DNA of 33,587 nt, taken from contig JAIETI010000093.1 in the NCBI GenBank assembly GCA_019745365.1, positions 1 through 33,587 on the forward strand, given 5' to 3'. The notes under the pieces were generated by a model. That model was not told the DNA's origin and did no database searches. It saw only the letters and a program-made list of their open reading frames with translations. Position 1 is the first letter of the stretch, and each line of letters begins with the position of its first letter. Source of the DNA: Gemmatimonadaceae bacterium. GTDB lineage: Bacteria > Gemmatimonadota > Gemmatimonadetes > Gemmatimonadales > Gemmatimonadaceae. Both the position numbers and the translations under genes were made by a program. Shown in pieces: positions 7,479 through 17,301 of the stretch.

Positions 7479-8726
7479 TTACGCCTGTGACTCGACCGTG
7501 TTCCGCGCCAACAGCCACGCGAACACCCGGTCCTCGGTGATCCCACGCTCGATCTCGCGCAACCGCCCGGCCTTCTGCAGCGACGCGTACAGCTCCGACA
7601 CCTTCAGCCCGCGCGCGGTGGCGAGCTCTTCGACCTTAGTATCGACATCTGCTTCCGTGGCCGTGAGTCCCTCGGCCGTCGCGACCGCATCCACGATCAG
7701 ATCGCGGCGGACCTGACGCTCGGCCATGCTCGCGAACTCACCCGCGAACTGCGCCTGCTGCGCCTCGGGGATCCCATACGCCTGCGCGTAGGCCTGGCTG
7801 AGCTGCTTCACCCAGCTCGGCGGCACCGCGAAGGGGTTGGCTTCCACGAGCCGCTCCACGAGCTGGCCACGGACACCGGCGTCCGCCTCGCGGCGCGCCG
7901 ACTCTTCCATGTCCTTCCGCACGGCCGCCTTCATCGCGTCCACCGAATCGAACTCGCCCATCTCGCGCGCAAAAGCGTCGTCGAGCGCCGGGAGCGCCTT
8001 CCGCTTCAGCTCCTTCAGCGTGACGCGCACGGTCTTGGTCTTGCCGCGCTGCGCCTCATCCGGAAAATCGTCCGGCCAGCGGACCGGCTGCTCTGCCGTC
8101 GCGCCCGCGGTCAGCGTCATCACCACTTCTTCGATCGCCGGGATCGCCTGACCCGCGCCGAGGACGAGACGATACTCCTTCCCCTCGCCGATCGCGCCGC
8201 TCTCATCGGGCATCGCGAGGTCCACGGCGACGAGGTCACCCTCGGCCGGCTTCCCGTCCGCGGGCGCCCAGCTTCCACGCTGCTCACGCATCTGCTCGAT
8301 CTGCGCGTCGAGCATCTCCGCGGTCACGACTTCACTCGCGCGCGTGACGGTGAAGCCCTCGTGCTTGGTGAGCGTCACCTCCGGGCGCACTTCACAGTGC
8401 AGCTCGAAGGTGAGCGGCTCGCCGTCGGTGAAGTGCACGTCGTGCGCATGCGGCTGCGTCACCGGCTCGAGCTTGGCCTCGGTGATGACATGGTCATACG
8501 CCTCGCGCATCAGCTTCTCGAGCGCTTCCTGCTCGATCGCGGGGGCGTACTGCTTGGTCACCATCGGGAGCGGCGCCTTGCCGGCGCGGAACCCCGGGAC
8601 GCGAACCTGCTTCGCCACGCGACGCGCGGCATCCTGCTTGGCCTGCTGGACGCGATCCACCGAGACGGAGACGCGGATGCGGCGCTCGACGCCTTCGGCA
8701 GAGTTGTTCGTGATCGTGATGCTCAT
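7479..8726 (-). CDS. tig: Trigger factor (ribosome-associated chaperone/PPIase)
   Basis: A 415-residue trigger factor that binds the ribosomal exit tunnel and chaperones nascent chains. The ribosome-docking signature VPGFRAGKAPLPMV is present near residues 40-55. It is followed by an FKBP-like peptidyl-prolyl isomerase domain (about 145-240: GDLVAVDLAMPD, EYRLVLGAGQAIPAIEEVV, PDDFPDE) and a helical C-terminal substrate-binding domain. I start at the ATG at 8726 (MSITITNNSAEG), which fits the family N-terminus. An upstream in-frame GTG at 8753 sits in a terminator hairpin and would add nine residues. It is the first gene of tig-clpP-clpX, so nascent-chain folding and ATP-dependent proteolysis are probably co-expressed. 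Confidence 0.95.
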   Translation of the reverse strand: MSITITNNSAEGVERRIRVSVSVDRVQQAKQDAARRVAKQVRVPGFRAGKAPLPMVTKQYAPAIEQEALEKLMREAYDHVITEAKLEPVTQPHAHDVHFTDGEPLTFELHCEVRPEVTLTKHEGFTVTRASEVVTAEMLDAQIEQMREQRGSWAPADGKPAEGDLVAVDLAMPDESGAIGEGKEYRLVLGAGQAIPAIEEVVMTLTAGATAEQPVRWPDDFPDEAQRGKTKTVRVTLKELKRKALPALDDAFAREMGEFDSVDAMKAAVRKDMEESARREADAGVRGQLVERLVEANPFAVPPSWVKQLSQAYAQAYGIPEAQQAQFAGEFASMAERQVRRDLIVDAVATAEGLTATEADVDTKVEELATARGLKVSELYASLQKAGRLREIERGITEDRVFAWLLARNTVESQA

Positions 8727-8750
8727 TCTTCGGGCCGGTGTAAGGAAGGT

Positions 8751-8780
8751 CACCCCGCCCGGCGGCGCCGGAGCGGGGTG
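8751..8780 (-). terminator. GC-rich terminator hairpin after cruF
   Basis: Outer arms CACCCCGC / GCGGGGTG enclose an inner CCGGC / GCCGG stem, giving about 13 bp with a one-base bulge. It lies between the cruF stop and the tig start. The downstream minus-strand sequence (ACCTTCCTTA) is pyrimidine-rich but not a true U-tract. It probably ends the carotenoid operon. Confidence 0.65.
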
Positions 8781-8807
8781 ACTAGGAAATCTAGGACCGG
8801 CGGAGGG

Positions 8808-9638
8808 TCAAAGGGAGTCGCGGCGCCCTCGCCACGCGAGCCCCAGGGGGATCGCCATCGCCAGCGTCCCCAGCACTCCGGCCCAGAACATCCCTCGGGC
8901 GAAGCAGATCGTGATTGGCATGACTCCGTTGATCGCATAGATCCCGAAGGGCATACGCGTGGGCGCCACCTCACGCGTCCACTGACTCGGTGGCACGAAG
9001 GCGAGCATCACCCGCGCCACGATCGTCCCGGTGAGCAGCCACCCCGCGAAGTTCGACCACGGCATCCCGTAGTACGCACCCGCCGTGTGCCACACCCAGT
9101 GCGCGGTGTTCACCATCGCAGGGTCCATCGAGACATCCCAGGCGGTGAGGATCACTCCCGCGAGCGCCGCCCACCCCCACTTGCTCGCCGACGAGTCACT
9201 TGGGCGCAGCGTCCGCGCGAGGATCGCGAGACTCCCGTAGAGCATGTAGTACCAGGAGATCGGGATCGGGAAGGGCACGAGCCCGAGGATCCGGTAGCCG
9301 AGCAGCGTGGTGTACTCGTACGGCCCGAACGGATAGCCGGTCGAGGTGCCGAGGAGCTCGCTCGAGAGCGCGACCGTCGAGGCGACGGCGAACATCGTCC
9401 ACGCCGTGCGCCGACCGAAGCGTTCGCTCGCGTGCAGGATCGCCGCGAGGGCGCCGAAGACCACCGTGCCCGGGCCGAGGTACGCCCAGGCGAGCCGATT
9501 GATCGTCGCGTTGGGCTCCTGTTGCAGCCAGAGTGGCGGCGGACCAGACAGGAGTGTCGCCCACGCCAGCGAACCGAACAGGGTGAAGACGACGTGCAGG
9601 GAGAAGAACCCCCACGCGAGCTTGGTGGTCCGCGACAT
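8808..9638 (-). CDS. cruF: Carotenoid biosynthesis integral membrane protein, CruF-type hydratase
   Basis: A 276-residue membrane protein with about seven to eight hydrophobic segments. It carries the characteristic block GYPFGPYEYTTLLGYRILG-LVPFPIPISWYYMLY and later TAWDVSMDPAMV and HTAGAYYGMPWSNFAGW, which I recognise from the CruF/bisanhydrobacterioruberin-hydratase (DUF422) family. CruF adds water to the 1,2 double bond of a linear carotene end, producing a 1-hydroxy end group that can later be modified. Adjacency to crtB and crtI supports this role. The ATG at 9638 overlaps the crtB TGA by one base; a GTG immediately before it is an alternative start. Gemmatimonas is known to make oscillol glycosides, which require such a hydratase. 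No cyclase or glycosyltransferase is seen in this window. Confidence 0.85.
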   Translation of the reverse strand: MSRTTKLAWGFFSLHVVFTLFGSLAWATLLSGPPPLWLQQEPNATINRLAWAYLGPGTVVFGALAAILHASERFGRRTAWTMFAVASTVALSSELLGTSTGYPFGPYEYTTLLGYRILGLVPFPIPISWYYMLYGSLAILARTLRPSDSSASKWGWAALAGVILTAWDVSMDPAMVNTAHWVWHTAGAYYGMPWSNFAGWLLTGTIVARVMLAFVPPSQWTREVAPTRMPFGIYAINGVMPITICFARGMFWAGVLGTLAMAIPLGLAWRGRRDSL

Positions 9639-10587
9639 CACGCGTCTCCCATCTCAGCGGCGGAGGGCACCGTCGCGCCGCGCCAGCTGATCGCGACGGG
9701 GGTGGTCGGAGCGTGCGATGGCTCAGTCGCGCGCCAGGAGCGCCAGAGGAGCGTTGCGCGCTCGAGCGTGCTCACGCGCGAACGCTGAGTGAGCGAATCG
9801 TACCCCGCGCGCTCAATCGCGCCGAGGATCGCGGCGTAGCCATCGGCGCAGGCGACGGCGCACCCGCGCGCATCCGGGGCGAGCAGGGCGATCCCGGGAC
9901 GCGCAGCGCGGTAGAGCGTGCGCGCGCGTTCGATCTCGGACTGCATCAGCGAGATCCACCGCGGGTCGGTCGCGCGGATCCGGTGCGCGAGCACATCGTC
10001 GCGCGTCAGTCCGACGCGCCGCAGCGACGCGTCGGGGAGATAGCATCGCCCGCGGGCGCGGTCCTCCCCCACATCGCGCAGGATGTTCGTGAGTTGCATC
10101 GCCACGCCGAGCGTGCGGGCGTACCCCGTGGCGATCGCGAACTCGTGCGCGGCCACGCCGAAGATCCGCGCGCAGATCTCGCCCACCGACGCCGCGACCC
10201 CTTCACAGTACTCGGCGAGCGCGCGCCAGTCCGCGTACGCGGGCGGCGTGAGGTCGCGCGCGACACCGTCGAGGAGTTCCACGTAGAGCGCGCGCGGGAT
10301 GTCATAGCGCTCGGTGGCCCACGCGAGTTCCCGGAACACGCTCGACGGCGCCGCGCCCGCATACATCGTGTCGAGTGCGGCGCGATGCGCCGCGAGATCG
10401 CGTGCGCCGATCGTCGCGTCGCCGAGGTCGACGGCGTCATCCGCGATCCGGCAGAACGCGTAGATGGCGTAGGCCGCGCGACGCTTCTCCTCCGGGAGCA
10501 AGCGGCTCGCGAGGTGGAAGGTGCGCGCGTGCACGCGCGTGATCCGCGCGCTCGTGGCGCGGTCGTCGTGCGCGAGGAGCGACCGAC

Positions 10588-10591
<4 letters not shown>
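9638..10591 (-). CDS. crtB: Phytoene/squalene synthase family protein, phytoene synthase
   Basis: A 317-residue prenyl synthase that condenses two geranylgeranyl diphosphates to phytoene. The two Asp-rich Mg-binding motifs are present: DDAVD at 51-55 and the DVGED motif in the block TNILRDVGEDRARGRCYLP. The N-terminal FHLASRLLPEEKRRAAYAIYAFCRIADD block is typical of CrtB. I choose the GTG at 10591 as start because it gives a 4-nt GTGA overlap with the crtI stop and places the conserved N-terminus correctly. Extending the frame further upstream only adds residues translated from crtI DNA in another frame. The C-terminal ~40 residues are variable. It is the middle gene of crtI-crtB-cruF. Confidence 0.95.
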
Positions 10592-12075
<1,484 letters not shown>

Positions 12076-12163
12076 TCATAAGAAGGAACGCCCGCGCTCG
12101 CCGGTCGTTCCCGTTCGGCGTGTGACATCGGCACCGGCGGTCAGGTGATCAGTCCAAAGGGTC

Positions 12164-12180
12164 GTCAAGCATTCCTTGAC
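12164..12180. promoter_or_regulatory. Inverted repeat over the susC -35 box (possible operator)
   Basis: GTCAAG-N5-CTTGAC is a perfect 6-bp inverted repeat. Its right arm supplies most of the TTGACA -35 box of the susC promoter, and its left arm creates TTGAC on the opposite strand, facing crtI. Part of the symmetry could be two opposed -35 boxes rather than a protein site. Confidence 0.4.
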
Positions 12181-12205
12181 AGTTCCGCCCCCCGTTCGAT
12201 ACGAT
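12176..12205 (+). promoter_or_regulatory. Sigma70-like promoter of susC-susD
   Basis: A perfect -35 TTGACA (12176-12181) and a -10 TACGAT (12200-12205) are separated by 18 nt. Transcription would start near 12212 and give a leader of about 187 nt before the GTG start of SusC. This is the best promoter match I found in the window. Confidence 0.65.
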
Positions 12206-12398
12206 AGCGTGACAGCTAGGGCACCAACCCGAGGTGATGCAGGTCACGAGCCGTCTTTCCGCGCCGCGCGCCCGTTCGCGAGGCGTCTCCGAATTGCAGG
12301 ACCCGTGGCATCCCCCCCAGGAGCCCACGGGGAGTTTCGAAGGACCGGCGCGCACCCCCCGTGCGTCCGGGAGACCGACCTTCGTGCCGGAGGGCATC
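12206..12398 (+). promoter_or_regulatory. Long 5' leader of susC with short hairpins
   Basis: No gene is supported here. The leader contains an inverted repeat CCCGTGG / CCACGGG (12302-12331) with a C-rich loop and a smaller CGCAC / GTGCG hairpin (12351-12365) before the SusC Shine-Dalgarno GGAGGG. An in-frame GTG-ATG at 12234 could extend SusC, but that would bury the signal peptide behind 55 residues. I see no known riboswitch pattern. Confidence 0.35.
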
Positions 12399-15300
12399 GT
12401 GAAGTCACTGGTTCGTCGCACTCTCGCGGCGTTGGGAGCCATCGCGCTCGCCATCGCCCCACCGCTCCACGCGCAAGCGCGCACCGCTACCATCGAGGGC
12501 TCCGTCAAGGACGCCAACTCGGGTCGCGCGATCGAAGCCGCTCAGGTATACCTCGACGGGACCACCTCCGGGGCGGTCACGAACAGCCAGGGCGCTTACC
12601 GGCTCGTGGTACCGCTGCCGAGTGCCAACCGGACCTTCACGGTCAAGGTGCGCTTCATCGGCTACAACCCGCAGAACAAGATCGTCACCGTCGTCGAAGG
12701 GCAGACGATCAAAGCGGACTTCGGCCTCACGCAGTCGGCGCTCCAGCTCAACCAGGTCGTCGTGACCGGGTCGGGGCAGGCGACGGAAGTGAAGCGGCTC
12801 GGCAACACGGTCGCCGTGGTGCAGCCGCCCAAGGACATGCCGCAGAACGATGTGTCGCAGCTCCTGCAGGGACGTGAACCCGGACTCGTGGGGCTCCCGA
12901 CCGGCGGCCTCTCCGGCGAGGGCGCGCGTATCCGCATCCGCGGCAACGCGTCGCTCACCCAGAGCAACGAGCCGATCGTCTTCGTCGACGGCGTCCGCAT
13001 CAACTCGGGCGGCGGCTTCAACGTCGGGACCGGCGGCGGTGGTCAGGCGTCGCGCCTCGACGACATCGATCCGAACTCGATCGAGCGTATGGAAGTGCTG
13101 AAGGGCGCCGCGGCCGCGACGCTCTACGGCACCGAAGCCTCGAACGGTGTGATCCAGATCTTCACCAAGAAGGGCTCGGTCAGCGCGCCGCGCTGGACGA
13201 TGTCGCTGCAGAACGACTTCTCGCAGTATCCGGATCGGGTCGCGCCGAACTCCTTCTACGCCAAGACGCAGACGCAGGCCGATGCGCTCTCGGCGCACTG
13301 GGGCTTCCCGATCACGCCGTTCAACGTGTACGAGATCCCGGTCTTCAAGAACAACCTGACCGAGACCGGCATCGGCACGACCGCCGCCGCGACGGTGCAG
13401 GGCGGTGGCCCCTCGGTCACCTACTTCGTCTCGGGCCGCTACCAGAACGAGAACGGCCCCTTCGGTGGCCGCTCCCTCGGCCCCGCCCAGGACGCGGTGA
13501 AGCGCGCGCAGACCAACCTCAATGTCCAGCTCGTCCCGACGTCGAACCTCCGCGTCGGCGTCCGCGGCTCGTACTTCAACACGCAGAACGAGACGCCGGA
13601 GAACAACAACAACATCTACGGCGTGAACTCGCTGGCCACCATGGCCCGCCCCGAGTTCGCCAACTGCAACGCCTCCGCGACGACCGGCAAGGGCACCTGC
13701 ACCGGCGCGGGCAATCCGTTCGGCAATCAGGCGTTCATGACCGTGCGTGAGTCGATGCAGCAGACGAACGTCTCGCAGGTCGGGCGCTACGTCGGCAACG
13801 TCGATCTCCAGTGGACGCCGACCCCCGGGCTCACCTACTCGGTGCTCGGCGGCTTCGACTTCACCTCGCAGCGTGACGTCGGCTTCTCGCCGTTCGGCTA
13901 CAATCTCGACCTCTTCACCACGCAGACCACGGCGGGCGCCCGCACCGCGTTCGATGCCCGCACGCGGGTGATCACGCTCGATTCCAAGCTCGCGTGGAAC
14001 AAGGACAAGCTCCCGATGAACCTCAGCTCGGCGTTCGTCGCTGGGTTGCAGGTCTTCAACAACCGCACCACCACGACGTCGGGGAGCTCGCAGGACTTCC
14101 CGGGCCCGGGGATCGCGGTGACGGGCGCCGGTGGCGCGCAGATCGTCGTCGGCGAGTCGTACCTCACGACGATCAACGGCGGCTACTTCGCGCAGGAGCA
14201 GATCGGGTGGCGCGACTATGTCTTCGCCACGATCGGCGGGCGCTATGACTTCAGCTCCGCCTTCGGCTCGGAAGCGCCGGGCGTCTTCTATCCGAAGACC
14301 TCGATCTCTTGGGTCCCGTCGGATATGCCGAGCTGGAAGCCGCGCTTCGGCATCTCGCAGCTCCGCCTCCGCGCCGCGATCGGTCAGTCCGGTCGTCAGC
14401 CGGGCGCGTTCGATAAGTTCACGACCTTCTCTCCGCTCGTCTCGGAGCTCGGCGCCGGTCTGGCCCCGAGCAACCTGGGTAACCAGGACCTCAAGCCGGA
14501 GATCTCGAACGAGATCGAGGGCGGCTTCGAACTCGGCTTCCTCGACAACCGCGTCGGTCTCGATGTGACGATGTGGAACCGCCGCGTGAAGGACGCGCTC
14601 GTCGCGCGCCAGTTCGCGCCGTCCGGCGGGTTCGTCAACTCGCAGCTGACCAACATCGGCCAGATCTTCGCCCGCGGCATGGAGATCGGGCTGAAGGGGA
14701 CGGCCAAGCGCTGGCAGTCGTTCGGCGGCGGGTCGCTCGACCTCTTCGCCAACGGCGCGTATCTCAAGCAGCAGCTGAACAGCCTCGGAGGCGCGCCGCC
14801 GCTCAAGGTGGGCTACGTCCGCTACCGCGGCTACCTCAAGGCCGGCTACCCGCTCGGCTCGCTCTTCTCCCCCCGCCTCGCCGCGCCCTGCCCGGGCGGC
14901 GGGACGACGCCGGCGAAGAACAAGGCCGGCACCGACATCGCGTGCTACGGGCCGGGGCAGTTCCCGATCTCGCTCAACGGCAACGGCCGTGCAGCGACGA
15001 AGGATGAGCTCCTCGCCTACCTCGCGGTGCCGCGCGACCTGAAGAACTCCGGCGTGCAGTCGGCGCTCAAGCCGCTCGTGTCGGACTACGACGGCACGGG
15101 GAACCTCACGGAGCAGTTCGTCGGCGACATCATCCCGGATTGGACCGGGTCGGTCGGCGGCACGCTCAACTGGGGGAAGAACATCCGCATCTACACGCTC
15201 TTCGAGTACAAGAGCGGCTTCCGCATCCAGAACCTCACCGACGGCTTCCGTCTCTCGCAGCACCCGTCGATCGGTTCGAACCGCAAGGCCTGGTCGGAGA

Positions 15301-15680
15301 TCGAGGCCACGCTGAACAACCCGGCGTCCACCGCCGAGCAGCGGCTGGCCGCGGTCGATCTCTACGCGCACAAGTACCGTCGTCTCCTCGAGCCGGGGCT
15401 CCATCAGGACCAGCCGGGTGACTTCGTCCGGTGGCGCGAGCTCTCGGTGACCTACCAGTTCAACGACAAGCTCGCGTCGAAGGTCGGGGCGCGCTCGCTC
15501 TCGCTGGTCGGCTCGGGGCGCAATCTCCTCCTCTTCACCCGCTACCCCGGGATGGATCCCGAGATCAACGCCATCGGCGTCGGCTTCGGCGGGATCGACG
15601 GGAACTTCCTCGACAGCACCGACGCCTTCGGTCTCCCGATCCAGCGTCGCTTCTCACTCACCGTCAACTACGGCTTCTAA
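12399..15680 (+). CDS. SusC/RagA-family TonB-linked outer membrane receptor
   Basis: A 1093-residue protein starting at GTG 12399, preceded by GGAGGG at good spacing. Residues 1-26 form a Sec signal peptide ending HAQ. Residues about 30-112 are a carboxypeptidase-regulatory-like domain (TIEGSVKDANSGRAIEAAQVYLDGT...GAYRLVV). The TonB-box-like VVVTG is at 120-124. The plug domain (about 135-245) has RIRIRGNASLTQSNEPIVFVDGV and DIDPNSIERMEVLKGAAAATLYGTEASNGVIQIFTKKG, which are diagnostic of the SusC family. A long barrel ends in an aromatic-rich strand (RRFSLTVNYGF). It should import oligomers (glycan or peptide) with the SusD lipoprotein encoded 13 nt downstream. The substrate is unknown, since no glycosidase or peptidase lies beside it. 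Confidence 0.95.
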   Translation: MKSLVRRTLAALGAIALAIAPPLHAQARTATIEGSVKDANSGRAIEAAQVYLDGTTSGAVTNSQGAYRLVVPLPSANRTFTVKVRFIGYNPQNKIVTVVEGQTIKADFGLTQSALQLNQVVVTGSGQATEVKRLGNTVAVVQPPKDMPQNDVSQLLQGREPGLVGLPTGGLSGEGARIRIRGNASLTQSNEPIVFVDGVRINSGGGFNVGTGGGGQASRLDDIDPNSIERMEVLKGAAAATLYGTEASNGVIQIFTKKGSVSAPRWTMSLQNDFSQYPDRVAPNSFYAKTQTQADALSAHWGFPITPFNVYEIPVFKNNLTETGIGTTAAATVQGGGPSVTYFVSGRYQNENGPFGGRSLGPAQDAVKRAQTNLNVQLVPTSNLRVGVRGSYFNTQNETPENNNNIYGVNSLATMARPEFANCNASATTGKGTCTGAGNPFGNQAFMTVRESMQQTNVSQVGRYVGNVDLQWTPTPGLTYSVLGGFDFTSQRDVGFSPFGYNLDLFTTQTTAGARTAFDARTRVITLDSKLAWNKDKLPMNLSSAFVAGLQVFNNRTTTTSGSSQDFPGPGIAVTGAGGAQIVVGESYLTTINGGYFAQEQIGWRDYVFATIGGRYDFSSAFGSEAPGVFYPKTSISWVPSDMPSWKPRFGISQLRLRAAIGQSGRQPGAFDKFTTFSPLVSELGAGLAPSNLGNQDLKPEISNEIEGGFELGFLDNRVGLDVTMWNRRVKDALVARQFAPSGGFVNSQLTNIGQIFARGMEIGLKGTAKRWQSFGGGSLDLFANGAYLKQQLNSLGGAPPLKVGYVRYRGYLKAGYPLGSLFSPRLAAPCPGGGTTPAKNKAGTDIACYGPGQFPISLNGNGRAATKDELLAYLAVPRDLKNSGVQSALKPLVSDYDGTGNLTEQFVGDIIPDWTGSVGGTLNWGKNIRIYTLFEYKSGFRIQNLTDGFRLSQHPSIGSNRKAWSEIEATLNNPASTAEQRLAAVDLYAHKYRRLLEPGLHQDQPGDFVRWRELSVTYQFNDKLASKVGARSLSLVGSGRNLLLFTRYPGMDPEINAIGVGFGGIDGNFLDSTDAFGLPIQRRFSLTVNYGF

Positions 15681-15693
15681 GGAGGGCGCCCAG

Positions 15694-17073
15694 ATGCTCC
15701 ATCACTTCCGCGGTACCCTTCGTCGCACCGCCACCATCGCCGCCACGCTCTCGAGCGTGGTGGTGATGGGTGGGTGCAACCTGTTCGACACGGACATCAA
15801 CAACCCGAACGCGGTCATCGACACCGCGCTCGACGACGCGGCGGGCGCGACCACGCTCGTCAACGGCCTCGGGGGCTCGCTCACCCGGACCTTCACGTCG
15901 GTCTACGGCCCGTACACGGCGGCGTCCGACGAGCTCACCTGGTCCGGCTCGCGCGAGTTCTGGAAGCTCCTCGACGATGGCGACATCGCCGACCCGGTGA
16001 ACGAGTACACCGACGGCGCCTATCCGCAGATGTCGCAGACGCGCTGGCTCGCGAACTTCACCCTCGAGAAGATGGAGGGGTTCGACAAGGCCAATACGCT
16101 CCGCAACCGGAAGGACCTTGCGCGGGCGTACATCTACGCGGCCATCACGTACATCACGATCGGCGAGATGTTCGACGACTTCGTCATCGGGTCGAATCGC
16201 ACCGAGGCGACGGCGAACGTCGGTCCGGCGAACATGGGGATCATGTTCGACTCCGCGATCGTGTACCTGAACAAGGGGCTCGTCGTCGCGCAGGCGACGT
16301 CGGATCAGGAGCTCCAGCGGCAGGTGCTGGGATTGCGGGCGCGCGCCAAGTTCTCGAAGGCGGCGTGGGCCAAGCTCCGTCCGGCACGCACGGCGCCGGC
16401 CGATCCGTACGTCAATGACGCCGGGGCCACGGCCGATGCGCAGGCCGCGCTGGCGCTGATGGCGACGACCTACCGTTATCGGCTCACCCCGACGGCGAAC
16501 AACCTCGCCGGGATCAACGTTGGCTTCGAGATGAACAATCGCGGTGAGCTGCGCGTCGGCACGGAGTACGGCAATGCGGACCCGGCGCGTCCGATCGTCC
16601 TGCTCGCTGGGCTCGCCGGGGTGAAACTCAACGATCCGATCAGCGGGGCGCCCGATCCGGTGCTCGCGCGCGCGATCGACGAGTGCTGCCGTCCGGCGGT
16701 CGGCAACAACGTCCCCTTCACGGTCACCTCGTGGCGCGAGATGCAGTTGATCGCGGCCGAGGCCTCGCTGGCGTCGGGGAACACCGCCGACTTCACCACG
16801 CGCATCAACGCGGTGCGCGCGCTCGACAACCTCCCGGCGTGGGCGGGCACCCCGTCGGCGCAGGCGATCCTGATCCACGAGCGTCGCGTGAACCTCTTCT
16901 TCCAGGGGCGGCGTCTGACGGATCTCTACCGCTTCGGGCAGAAGGATCCGCGCTGGCTCTCGACGGCGAGCACCTCGAAGAAGGCGTGCTTCCTCCCGAT
17001 CTCGTACATCGAACGGCAGGCGAATCCGGCCACGGGGCTCACGAGCACCTCGCGCGCGGACTACTGCCAGTAG
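15694..17073 (+). CDS. SusD/RagB-family nutrient-binding outer membrane lipoprotein
   Basis: A 459-residue lipoprotein with signal peptide and lipobox MGGC, the lipidated Cys being residue 28. Hallmarks are the early FDTDINNPNAVID segment, TPR-like helices in the middle (LARAYIYAAITYITIGEMFDD, LGLRARAKFSKAAWAKL) and the C-terminal SusD signature ILIHERRVNLFFQGRRLTDLYRFG. It sits on the cell surface as the lid of the SusC barrel and captures the substrate. At 459 residues it is shorter than many Bacteroidota SusD proteins. A strong GGAGG directly follows the susC stop and serves this start. The pair ends at a 39-bp palindrome. Confidence 0.93.
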   Translation: MLHHFRGTLRRTATIAATLSSVVVMGGCNLFDTDINNPNAVIDTALDDAAGATTLVNGLGGSLTRTFTSVYGPYTAASDELTWSGSREFWKLLDDGDIADPVNEYTDGAYPQMSQTRWLANFTLEKMEGFDKANTLRNRKDLARAYIYAAITYITIGEMFDDFVIGSNRTEATANVGPANMGIMFDSAIVYLNKGLVVAQATSDQELQRQVLGLRARAKFSKAAWAKLRPARTAPADPYVNDAGATADAQAALALMATTYRYRLTPTANNLAGINVGFEMNNRGELRVGTEYGNADPARPIVLLAGLAGVKLNDPISGAPDPVLARAIDECCRPAVGNNVPFTVTSWREMQLIAAEASLASGNTADFTTRINAVRALDNLPAWAGTPSAQAILIHERRVNLFFQGRRLTDLYRFGQKDPRWLSTASTSKKACFLPISYIERQANPATGLTSTSRADYCQ

Positions 17074-17091
17074 TCAGCACCAGGACGGAAA

Positions 17092-17130
17092 CACGACGGG
17101 CCGGGTCTCTGAGAGACCCGGCCCGTCGTG
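17092..17130 (+). terminator. 39-bp perfect palindrome after susD
   Basis: Two 19-nt arms (CACGACGGGCCGGGTCTCT and its complement) surround a single central base, forming a very stable hairpin 18 nt after the susD stop. No U-tract follows (CGTTCGGTAG). It probably works as a bidirectional terminator, since the tRNA-Leu on the other strand ends 11 nt away. Confidence 0.7.
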
Positions 17131-17140
17131 CGTTCGGTAG

Positions 17141-17222
17141 TGCGAAGGGCGGGACTTGAACCCGCACGGGTTGCCCCACTGGATCCTAAGTCCAGCGCGT
17201 CTGCCAATTCCGCCACCCCCGC
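17141..17222 (-). tRNA. tRNA-Leu (anticodon UAG)
   Basis: Read on the minus strand the acceptor stem is GCGGGGG / CCTTCGC with two G-U pairs and discriminator A. The anticodon arm is CTGGA-CTTAGGA-TCCAG, giving anticodon UAG for leucine CUA codons. A long variable arm (GGGGCAACCC) marks a class II tRNA. The T arm is GCGGGTTCAAGTCCCGC. The CCA end is not encoded, so it must be added after transcription. Length is 82 nt without CCA. Confidence 0.95.
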
Positions 17223-17301
17223 GCTCCGAGCAAGCTAGGGTGGACGGAGAGCGGGCGCCATCCTACATTCGCCCTTGTACCTCTCACACGGGCCACGCTC
17301 C

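Noticed and set aside
12234-12398. N-terminal extension of SusC from GTG-ATG at 12234
   Set aside because: It would put 55 unrelated residues before a perfect signal peptide; GTG 12399 has its own Shine-Dalgarno sequence.
12405-15404. 999-codon open frame antisense to SusC
   Set aside because: High GC and codon bias leave opposite frames open. It has no recognisable domain, is Arg-rich and low in complexity, and the sense strand encodes a complete SusC.
17092-17130. Palindrome as an insertion-sequence end
   Set aside because: No transposase, no second copy and no target-site duplication is visible in the window.
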